Shown here in pieces: positions 1 through 5,613 of a DNA stretch of 9,468 nt. Both the position numbers and the translations under genes were made by a program. The stretch comes from Solirubrobacterales bacterium (GTDB lineage: Bacteria > Actinomycetota > Thermoleophilia > Solirubrobacterales > Solirubrobacteraceae): positions 6,401 to 15,868 of the forward strand of contig QHBV01000265.1 of assembly GCA_003244035.1 (NCBI GenBank), given 5' to 3'. Every line of letters begins with the position of its first letter. Position 1 is the first letter of the stretch. The notes under the pieces are model-generated. The model had not been told where the DNA came from and made no database searches. It worked only from the letters and a program-made list of their open reading frames with translations.

Positions 1-618
1 ATGTGCAGCCACGTGACGATCGTGCCGCCGCTGCGGGCGCTGCTCGAGTCGCCCGACCTGCGCCTCGACGGCTTCATCGGCCCCGGCCACGTCTCGACCG
101 TCGTCGGCGCGCGGCCGTTCCACTTCATTCCCGACGACTACGGCAAGCCCGTCGCGATCGCCGGCTTCGAGCCGCTCGACATCCTGCAGGCGATCGCGAT
201 GATCCTGCAGCAGCTCTCCGACGGGCGCTGCGAGGTGGAGAACCAGTACAAGCGGGTGGTGCCGTACGAGGGCAACCTGCGCGCGCTAGAGGTGATGTCC
301 GAGGTGTTCGAGCTACGCCCCCACTTCGAGTGGCGCGGGCTCGGCTTCATCTCGCACAGCGGCCTGAAGCTGTCAGAGGCCTACGCCGACCTCGACGCCG
401 AGCGGCGCTTCAGCGTTCCCGGCGTGCGGGTCGCGGACCCGAAGGCGTGCCAGTGCGGCGAAGTGCTCAAGGGCGTGATCAAGCCGTGGGAGTGCAAGGT
501 CTTCGGGACTGCATGCACACCCGAGCGGCCGATCGGCACGTGCATGGTCTCCTCCGAGGGGGCGTGTGCGGCGTACTACAACTTCGGGCGCTTTGCCCGC
601 GAGCGAGAAGTGGTGTGA
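1..618 (+). CDS. hypD: HypD, hydrogenase Fe(CN)2CO assembly protein (C-terminal part; 5' end cut by window)
   Basis: HypD carries a [4Fe-4S] cluster and, with HypC, is the scaffold on which the Fe(CN)2CO unit of [NiFe]-hydrogenases is built in the cytoplasm. The visible 205 residues cover the C-terminal part of a protein usually about 370 long. The motifs GFIGPGHVS (residues 24-32 of this fragment) and GFEPLDIL (55-62) are typical of HypD. So is the C-terminal cysteine cluster: C150, C152, C165, C172, C181 and C189, embedded in CQCGEVLKG, FGTACTPE and CMVSSEGAC. The ATG at base 1 is an internal Met, because the N-terminal half with the conserved GPGCPVC-type site is missing. The gene therefore starts upstream of the window. 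The stop TGA at 616-618 shares its last A with the ATG of hypE, so the two are translationally coupled. The identification is secure. Confidence 0.96.
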   Translation: MCSHVTIVPPLRALLESPDLRLDGFIGPGHVSTVVGARPFHFIPDDYGKPVAIAGFEPLDILQAIAMILQQLSDGRCEVENQYKRVVPYEGNLRALEVMSEVFELRPHFEWRGLGFISHSGLKLSEAYADLDAERRFSVPGVRVADPKACQCGEVLKGVIKPWECKVFGTACTPERPIGTCMVSSEGACAAYYNFGRFAREREVV

Positions 619-1712
619 TGGCCGAGCCCGCGATCGTCTCCGAGCGCGAGCAGAAGATCCTCGGGATCATCGAGACCGCGCGGGGCAAGCGCGCGAAATT
701 TCGCGATGGCAACATCAACATGGCCCACGGCGCTGGCGGCAAGGCGACGCAGACGCTGATCGAGGGGCTGCTCGTGCCGGCGTTCGGCTCGGACACTCTG
801 AGCGAGATGGCCGACGCGGGCGCCGTCGAGGTCGACGGCGTCGAGCTCGCGCTGAGCACCGACTCCTATGTCGTCAAGCCGCTGCGCTTCCCGGGCGGCT
901 CGATCGGCGAGCTTGCAGTCAACGGCACCGTCAACGATCTCGCTGTCTCCGGCGCTCGGCCGCTGGCGCTGAGCCTGTCGCTGATCCTCGAGGAGGGGCT
1001 CTCCTCCGACGAGTTGCGCGCCGAGGTGGAGGCGATTGCCGCGACCGCACGGGCGGCCGGCGTGCAGATCATCGCCGGCGACACGAAGGTCGTCGAGCGC
1101 GGCCACGCCGACGGCATGTACGTGTGCACGACCGGAATCGGCCACCGCGATCCCCGCGCGAGGCTGTCGCCGGCGGCGCTCCGGCCCGGCGACAGGATCC
1201 TGCTGTCGGGCACCATCGGCGAGCACGGCACCGCGATCATGCTTGCGCGCAATGAATTCGAGCTGGACTCGTCGATTGGATCGGACACGCGCTCCCTGTG
1301 GCCGGTCGTCGACGCGCTGCTCGACGAGGTCGGTCCGGACTTGCGCTGCATGCGCGACGCCACCCGCGGTGGAGTCGCGTCGGTGCTCAACGAGCTGGCG
1401 CGCGCCTCGTCGGTCGCGATGATCGTGCGCGAGGGACAGATCCCGGTGCTGCCGGAAGTGGCCGGCGCCGCCGAGATCCTAGGGATCGACCCGATGTACA
1501 TCGCGAACGAGGGCAAGCTGGTCGCCTTCGTCGCGCCGGACGCCGCGGAACGGGCGCTGCAGGCATTACGGAGCGTGCCCGGCTGCGAGCAGGCGGTCGA
1601 GATCGGAGAGGTGCGGACGGAACCGCCCGGGATGGTGTTGGTACAGACGAGCTTCGGCGGCAAGCGGGTCATGGACCAGCTGGTCGGCGACCCCCTGCCA
1701 AGGATCTGTTAA
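618..1712 (+). CDS. hypE: HypE, carbamoyl dehydratase for cyanide ligand synthesis
   Basis: HypE takes a carbamoyl group from HypF on its C-terminal cysteine and dehydrates it with ATP to a thiocyanate, which becomes a CN ligand on the HypCD-bound iron. The 364-residue product has the family's usual length and the AIR-synthase/PurM-like fold motifs: MAHGAGGK (35-42), TDSYVVKPL (81-89), VNGTVNDLA (101-109) and GDTKVV (154-159). It ends in the catalytic tail PRIC, with C364 as the carbamoyl-accepting cysteine. The start ATG at 618 overlaps the hypD stop by one base. The N-terminus has about 30 residues before the conserved core, and no better internal start with a Shine-Dalgarno is seen. It ends 19 nt before hhyS, so the maturation genes lead directly into the structural genes. 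Confidence 0.97.
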   Translation: MAEPAIVSEREQKILGIIETARGKRAKFRDGNINMAHGAGGKATQTLIEGLLVPAFGSDTLSEMADAGAVEVDGVELALSTDSYVVKPLRFPGGSIGELAVNGTVNDLAVSGARPLALSLSLILEEGLSSDELRAEVEAIAATARAAGVQIIAGDTKVVERGHADGMYVCTTGIGHRDPRARLSPAALRPGDRILLSGTIGEHGTAIMLARNEFELDSSIGSDTRSLWPVVDALLDEVGPDLRCMRDATRGGVASVLNELARASSVAMIVREGQIPVLPEVAGAAEILGIDPMYIANEGKLVAFVAPDAAERALQALRSVPGCEQAVEIGEVRTEPPGMVLVQTSFGGKRVMDQLVGDPLPRIC

Positions 1713-1720
1713 GAGAGCGA

Positions 1721-1727
1721 GAGGAGA
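1721..1727 (+). promoter_or_regulatory. Ribosome binding site of hhyS
   Basis: The purine-rich GAGGAGA lies 4-5 nt before the ATG at 1732, inside the 19-nt gap after hypE. It fixes the start of the small subunit and suggests independent, strong initiation. No promoter-like sequence fits in so short a gap. Confidence 0.8.
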
Positions 1728-1731
1728 CGGG

Positions 1732-2796
1732 ATGGCGACAATTGCAAGTCCTTATGCGGCCCAGAAGCGGACGGAGGGCGTAACGGCTCACGTTCTGTGG
1801 ATGACCACGGGCCTGAGCTGCGAGGGCGATTCGGTGGCGATGACCTCGGCCACCAACCCGAGCCTCGAGGACATCATCCTCCAGGCGATTCCGGGCATGC
1901 CCAAGGTCGTGGTCCACAACCAGGTGGTCGACTATGCCAACGGCCAGGACTTCGCGCAGGCGTGGTTCGATGCCGAGAACGGCGACCTCGATCCGTTCGT
2001 GCTGTGCATCGAGGGCTCGCTCGGCAACGAGGAGATCAATGGCGACGGCTTCTGGACGGGCTTCGCGGTCAATCCCTCCAACGGGCAGCCGATCACGATG
2101 AACGAGTGGATGGACCGGCTCGCGCCGAAGGCCGCGGCCGTCGTCGCGATCGGGACGTGCGCCACCTACGGCGGCATCCCCGCGATGAAGAACAACCCGA
2201 CGGGCGCCATGGGCGTGCCGGATTACCTCGGCTGGAACTGGAAGTCGAAGGCCGGCCTGCCGGTCGTCTGCATCCCGGGCTGCCCCGCGCAGCCGGACAA
2301 CATGACCGAGGTGCTGCTGTACCTCGCGCTGCACCTGGCCGGGCTCGCCCCGGCGCCGGAGCTCGACGAGGCGCTGCGGCCCAAGTGGCTGTTCGCCCGG
2401 ACGGTCCGCGAGGGCTGCAACCGCGCCGGCTACGCCGAGCAGGGCGACTTCGCGACCGAGTACGGCACGGATCACCGCTGCATGGTCAAGCTGGGCTGCA
2501 AGGGACCGGTCGTCAAGTGCAACGTCCCTGTCCGCGGCTGGGTCAACGGCATCGGCGGCTGCCCGAACGTGGGCGGCATTTGCATGGCGTGCACGATGCC
2601 GGGATTCCCGGACAAGTACATGCCGTTCATGGACGAGGACAAGGCCGGCGCGATGGCCGCGAACTACGAGAAGTTCACCATCGGGCCGCTGCTGCGCTAC
2701 TTCCGCCACCGCAACATCGCCAAGAAGTACGACGTCGAGCCCGCGTGGCGCAAGCGTGGCAACCAGCTGACCACCGGCTACGCCAAGCGGTGGTAG
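1732..2796 (+). CDS. hhyS: [NiFe]-hydrogenase small subunit, group 1h (actinobacterial type)
   Basis: Electron-transfer subunit of the H2-oxidising hydrogenase, 354 residues. Aligned by eye with the Desulfovibrio small subunit, the proximal cluster ligands are C30, C143 and C184 plus D33, because the usual CxxC reads CEGD. Three Cys and one Asp at this cluster is the hallmark of the Ralstonia eutropha actinobacterial-type enzyme. The medial cluster has C263, C284 and C287 plus C277, which sits where classical enzymes have Pro, so a [4Fe-4S] cluster is expected. The distal cluster has C229, C250 and C256, but R226 occupies the position of the usual His ligand. The GCKGP motif (255-259) and the MACTMPGFPD segment near the C-terminus are typical. 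There is no twin-arginine signal at the N-terminus and no C-terminal membrane helix, unlike classical membrane-bound group 1 enzymes, so the protein should stay in the cytoplasm. It is followed by a 62-nt gap and then hhyL. Confidence 0.95.
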   Translation: MATIASPYAAQKRTEGVTAHVLWMTTGLSCEGDSVAMTSATNPSLEDIILQAIPGMPKVVVHNQVVDYANGQDFAQAWFDAENGDLDPFVLCIEGSLGNEEINGDGFWTGFAVNPSNGQPITMNEWMDRLAPKAAAVVAIGTCATYGGIPAMKNNPTGAMGVPDYLGWNWKSKAGLPVVCIPGCPAQPDNMTEVLLYLALHLAGLAPAPELDEALRPKWLFARTVREGCNRAGYAEQGDFATEYGTDHRCMVKLGCKGPVVKCNVPVRGWVNGIGGCPNVGGICMACTMPGFPDKYMPFMDEDKAGAMAANYEKFTIGPLLRYFRHRNIAKKYDVEPAWRKRGNQLTTGYAKRW

Positions 2797-2858
2797 CTCG
2801 AGCCAGAACCGTCGAACCGTTTCTGTACTTCGTTTCCAAGACTGAGGAGAGTTAACAA
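2797..2858 (+). other. 62-nt intergenic gap between hhyS and hhyL
   Basis: This is the longest gene-free stretch in the window and is less GC-rich than its surroundings. It contains a short direct repeat (AACCGT twice, 8 nt apart) and ends with the hhyL Shine-Dalgarno. I see no strong hairpin, no T-run and no convincing promoter. It may simply be a spacer that lets hhyL initiate on its own. Confidence 0.5.
2844..2850 (+). promoter_or_regulatory. Ribosome binding site of hhyL
   Basis: GAGGAGA ends 8 nt before the ATG at 2859. The core GGAG is 9 nt from the start, within the usual range. This supports 2859 as the start of the large subunit. Confidence 0.8.
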
Positions 2859-4628
2859 ATGGCAGTTCAAAGCCCTTCACGGGTTGGCGTCAAGGAGATG
2901 TCCTGGGATCCGATCACTCGGATCGTGGGCAGCCTCGGGATCCATACGGAAATCGACTTCTCCAACCAGACTGTGCAGAAGTGCTGGAGCACGTCGATGA
3001 TCTTCCGTGGCTTCGACATCTTCATGAAGGGGATCGATCCCCGTGACGCCCACTTCATCACCAGCCGCATCTGCGGCATCTGCGGCGACAACCACTGCAC
3101 GTGCTCGTGCCTGAACCAGAACATGGCGTACGGCGTCAAGCCGCCGCCGCTCGGCGATTTGGCGTTCAACCTCGCCGAGACCGCGGACTACATCTTCGAC
3201 CACGCGATCTTCAACGACTGCATGGCGAACGTGGACTTCTGCGAGCAGATGGTCAAGGAGACGAACCCGACGCTGCTGGCCAAGGCCGAGAACACCCCCG
3301 CACCTGGGAGTGACATCCACGGCTTCAAGACCATCGCCGACATCATGCGGTCGCTGAACCCGTTCACGGGCGAGTTCTACCTGGAGACGCTGCACGTCGC
3401 GCGCTACACGCGGGAGATGTACTGCCTCTTCGGTGGCCGTCACACCCACCCCTCGACGATCATGCCGGGTGGCTGCAGCGCCGACATCACGCACCAGACG
3501 TGCACCGACTACTACGTGCGGCTGATGCGTTACTTCGACTACGTCAAGCGCAGCGTGCCGATGCACGACGACCTGTATGACTTCTTCCTGCAGGAGCTGC
3601 CGGGCTACGACATGGTCGGCTACCGCGAGACGAACCTCGTCAACTGGGGCTCGTTCGACGATCCCGACTACGTCGACTACGACTACCGCAACATGACCCA
3701 GTGGGGCCGCAAGCGGTACATCACCCCGGGCGTGGCGGTCGGCGGGGAGCTGCTCTCGACGGACCTCGTCGAGATCAACCTGATGATCCGGATCCTGCTC
3801 GGCTCGTCGTACTTCGACGGCTGGGAGAACGAGCCCACGTTCGTCACGCACGATCCACTCGGCAATGCGGTCGACAAGAACCACCCGTGGAACAAGGTCA
3901 CCCTCCCGAAGCCGCAGAAGCGCGACTTCGCCGGCAAGTACACCTGGGTCGTCTCGCCGCGGATGTACGACAAGCGGACAGACACGCACGTGTGCTGCGA
4001 CACCGGCGGCGGGCCGTTCGCCCGCCAGTGGTGCACGGCGAAGGCGGGCCTGGTCGACTTCGGTTACGCCAAGGCGACCGGCAGCTCGATCCAGATGGTG
4101 CTGCCACGCTCGCCCAACCTGCCCGAGATGGAGCTCGAGTGGGTCGTGCCCGAGAAGTCCAACGCGATCGAGCGCGACCGCGCCCGCACGTACCACCAGG
4201 CCTACAGCGCACTGATCGCGCTGCACTGCCTGGAGCGGGCGATGAAGGAGGTCCAGGCAGGCCGCACGAAGAGCTGGAACAACTTCAAGGTTCCAGATAG
4301 CGCGGTCAGCTGTGGATTCCACGAGGCGGCGCGCGGCGTCCTCTCGCACCACATGGTGATCCAGAACGGCAAGATCGCCAACTACCAGCCCTACCCGCCG
4401 ACGCCGTGGAACGCAAGCCCACGCGATGTCTACGGGACTCCCGGCCCCTACGAGGACGCGGTGCAGAACACCCCGATCTTCGAGGAGAACGGCCCGGAGA
4501 ACTTCAAGGGCGTGGACATCATGCGGGCGGTGCGGTCGTTCGACCCGTGCCTCCCGTGCGGCGTGCATATGTACACCGGCGGTGGCAGGGTCCGCAAGGT
4601 GATGCATACGCCTACCGCAATGGCGTAA
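2859..4628 (+). CDS. hhyL: [NiFe]-hydrogenase large subunit, group 1h (precursor)
   Basis: Catalytic subunit that splits H2 at the NiFe(CN)2CO centre. The 589-residue product has the L1 motif R70-x-C72-G-x-C75-xxx-H79 (RICGICGDNH) and the L2 motif DPC564-xx-C567-xx-H570. C72, C75, C564 and C567 are the expected nickel/iron ligands. After H570 come 19 more residues, the C-terminal propeptide that the endopeptidase removes after nickel insertion. The region behind L1 is unusually cysteine-rich (C80, C82, C84 follow H79 as CTCSC). No signal peptide or membrane segment is seen, as expected for the large subunit. The next gene starts 3 nt after the stop. Group 1h is assigned from the L1 context, the HhyS cluster pattern and the neighbouring genes, not from a phylogeny. 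Confidence 0.96.
   Translation: MAVQSPSRVGVKEMSWDPITRIVGSLGIHTEIDFSNQTVQKCWSTSMIFRGFDIFMKGIDPRDAHFITSRICGICGDNHCTCSCLNQNMAYGVKPPPLGDLAFNLAETADYIFDHAIFNDCMANVDFCEQMVKETNPTLLAKAENTPAPGSDIHGFKTIADIMRSLNPFTGEFYLETLHVARYTREMYCLFGGRHTHPSTIMPGGCSADITHQTCTDYYVRLMRYFDYVKRSVPMHDDLYDFFLQELPGYDMVGYRETNLVNWGSFDDPDYVDYDYRNMTQWGRKRYITPGVAVGGELLSTDLVEINLMIRILLGSSYFDGWENEPTFVTHDPLGNAVDKNHPWNKVTLPKPQKRDFAGKYTWVVSPRMYDKRTDTHVCCDTGGGPFARQWCTAKAGLVDFGYAKATGSSIQMVLPRSPNLPEMELEWVVPEKSNAIERDRARTYHQAYSALIALHCLERAMKEVQAGRTKSWNNFKVPDSAVSCGFHEAARGVLSHHMVIQNGKIANYQPYPPTPWNASPRDVYGTPGPYEDAVQNTPIFEENGPENFKGVDIMRAVRSFDPCLPCGVHMYTGGGRVRKVMHTPTAMA
4566..4571 (+). other. Predicted maturation cleavage site at the HhyL C-terminus
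   Basis: The endopeptidases of this family cut after the conserved His (or Arg) that closes the L2 motif. Here that is H570, followed by M571, which leaves a 19-residue propeptide rich in Gly, Arg and Lys. The cut site is inferred from family knowledge; the residues are seen directly. The likely protease is encoded at 8199-8717. Confidence 0.75.
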
Positions 4629-4631
4629 TCG

Positions 4632-5558
4632 ATGGAGGCGGCTGCTGTCCCCACCGAAGGGCCCGAGCAGCTCGTCTCTCGTGTGCAGGATCTTCAGGCG
4701 CGGCTCGAAGCCGCGCCTGATCCTGCCACGCGCGAGATCGCCGAGCAGCTCGTCTCCGCGATCGTGCAGATGTACGGCGCCGGCCTCGAGCGCGTGCTCG
4801 AAGGCCTGTTTGCCGCCGGGGAGGAAGGCGAGCGGATCGCGCTCGAACTCTCCGCGGATCAGCTTGTCGCTTCGCTGCTGCTGATCCACGACCTGCACCC
4901 GATCCCGCTCGAGGATCGGGTGCACCAGGCGCTCGAGCAGGTGCGCCCGTACATGGAGTCCCACGGCGGCAACGTCGAGCTGCTCTCGCTGCACCAGGGG
5001 ATCGCCCGGATCCGCCTGCAGGGAAGCTGCTCGGACTGCTCGGCGTCGTCGGTCACGCTCGAGCTCGCGATCAAGCAGGCGCTCGAGGAAGCCGCACCCG
5101 ACCTCGACGGCCTCGAGGTCGAGGGCGTGACGGTGCAGACCGCCGGCGCCGGGGGCCTGCCGATGGTCTCCGGGTCTGCGCCCGCCGGTCCGAGTGGGAT
5201 GGAGCTTCCGGTGGTGATGTCCGGCCCCGCTCCGCCGCCACCTTCGTGGTTCGAGGTGCAGTCCGCGCAAGGGCTCACCGACGGCGCGATGACCGCCGTC
5301 ACGGTGGCGGGCAGCAAGCTGCTGATCGCCAACGTCGAGGGCACGCTGCTCGCCTACCGCGACACGTGCGCCAACTGCAACGGCCCGCTGCACGACGGAC
5401 GGCTCGCGGCGGGGGCGCTCGCCTGCGCTCACTGCCAGCGCTCGTTCTTCCTGCCACGCGCGGGGCGCTCGCTCGACGACGACAATCTCCAGCTTGATCC
5501 GATCCCGCTGCTGCGTGAGCAGGACCGCGTCAAGGTGGCACTCGCCGCAGCCGGATGA
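4632..5558 (+). CDS. hhyE: HhyE-type iron-sulfur protein: NifU C-terminal domain plus Rieske-like domain
   Basis: A 308-residue protein placed directly after hhyL, where mycobacterial group 1h operons carry hhyE, a predicted iron-sulfur protein needed for hydrogenase function and proposed to pass electrons to the respiratory chain. It has three parts. Residues 1-95 are a helical N-terminal region. Residues 95-165 form a NifU C-terminal (Nfu) domain with the CxxC cluster site C133-S-D-C136. A Pro/Gly-rich linker (about 170-205) leads to a C-terminal Rieske-like domain. That domain keeps Rieske spacing and the PLxDGRL context, but its metal site reads C246-A-N-C249 and C265-A-H-C268, so both Rieske histidines are replaced and four cysteines are available. 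The start is 3 nt after the hhyL stop with no clear Shine-Dalgarno, so translational coupling to hhyL is likely. Domain calls are by eye; the HhyE assignment rests on domains plus position. Confidence 0.85.
   Translation: MEAAAVPTEGPEQLVSRVQDLQARLEAAPDPATREIAEQLVSAIVQMYGAGLERVLEGLFAAGEEGERIALELSADQLVASLLLIHDLHPIPLEDRVHQALEQVRPYMESHGGNVELLSLHQGIARIRLQGSCSDCSASSVTLELAIKQALEEAAPDLDGLEVEGVTVQTAGAGGLPMVSGSAPAGPSGMELPVVMSGPAPPPPSWFEVQSAQGLTDGAMTAVTVAGSKLLIANVEGTLLAYRDTCANCNGPLHDGRLAAGALACAHCQRSFFLPRAGRSLDDDNLQLDPIPLLREQDRVKVALAAAG
4685..4726 (+). repeat. Long imperfect hairpin inside the 5' end of hhyE
   Basis: A perfect 12-bp inverted repeat (4694-4705 with 4709-4720) closes a 3-nt CGA loop. It is extended outward, after a 3-nt bulge at 4691-4693, by a further 6 bp (4685-4690 with 4721-4726). 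The structure covers codons 18-32 of hhyE, about 57 nt after the hhyL stop. It has no T-tract, so it is not a classical terminator. It could stabilise the hhySL message at its 3' side or slow ribosomes at the start of hhyE. Confidence 0.65.
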
Positions 5559-5613
5559 CTCATGCGACCTCCATTTTGGCGAGCCCGGATGGCGAGCGGA
5601 GGCTCGCATGAGT
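5558..5613 (+). promoter_or_regulatory. Hairpin sequestering the ribosome binding site and start codon of the DUF5947-like gene
   Basis: An inverted repeat pairs 5558-5567 with 5604-5613 (10 bp perfect) and 5568-5572 (CCTCC) with 5598-5602 (GGAGG), with only C5603 bulged, around a 25-nt loop. The GGAGG is the Shine-Dalgarno of the next gene and its ATG (5608-5610) lies in the outer stem, so both are buried. The left arm begins at the last base of the hhyE stop codon. A ribosome finishing hhyE would therefore cover and open it. This is best read as a translational-coupling device. The loop holds a direct repeat, GGCGAGC, at 5578-5584 and 5591-5597. The pairing is seen; the regulatory role is inferred. 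Confidence 0.7.
5598..5602 (+). promoter_or_regulatory. Shine-Dalgarno that sets the start of the DUF5947-like gene
   Basis: A consensus GGAGG stands 5 nt before the ATG at 5608. The same frame is open further upstream (an ATG at 5494 inside hhyE), but that start lacks a comparable site. Also, the conserved protein sequence begins well after 5608, so 5608 is preferred. Confidence 0.8.

Noticed and set aside
3..617. Open frame across hypD in the same frame as hypE, suggesting a longer HypE or a fusion
   Set aside because: The residues encoded upstream of 618 are Arg/Ala-rich and not HypE-like, while hypD motifs are clear in the other frame. The HypE core begins shortly after the ATG at 618.
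692..705. 14-nt perfect palindrome CGCGAAATTTCGCG inside hypE, a possible operator
   Set aside because: A perfect palindrome of this length is expected about once per 15-20 kb by chance. It lies in coding sequence with no promoter-like elements around it.
2797..2858. Internal promoter in the hhyS-hhyL gap
   Set aside because: The stretch is only 62 nt and I could not find a convincing -10/-35 pair. The slightly lower GC and short AACCGT repeat alone are weak evidence.
5494..5607. Upstream in-frame ATG at 5494 that would lengthen the DUF5947-like protein by 38 residues
   Set aside because: The extension lies within hhyE, reads as non-conserved out-of-frame sequence, and lacks a good ribosome site. 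GGAGG at 5598-5602 favours 5608.
5558..5613. The inverted repeat after hhyE as an intrinsic terminator
   Set aside because: No T-run follows the stem, the loop is 25 nt, and the right arm contains the next gene's ribosome site and start. A translational role fits better.
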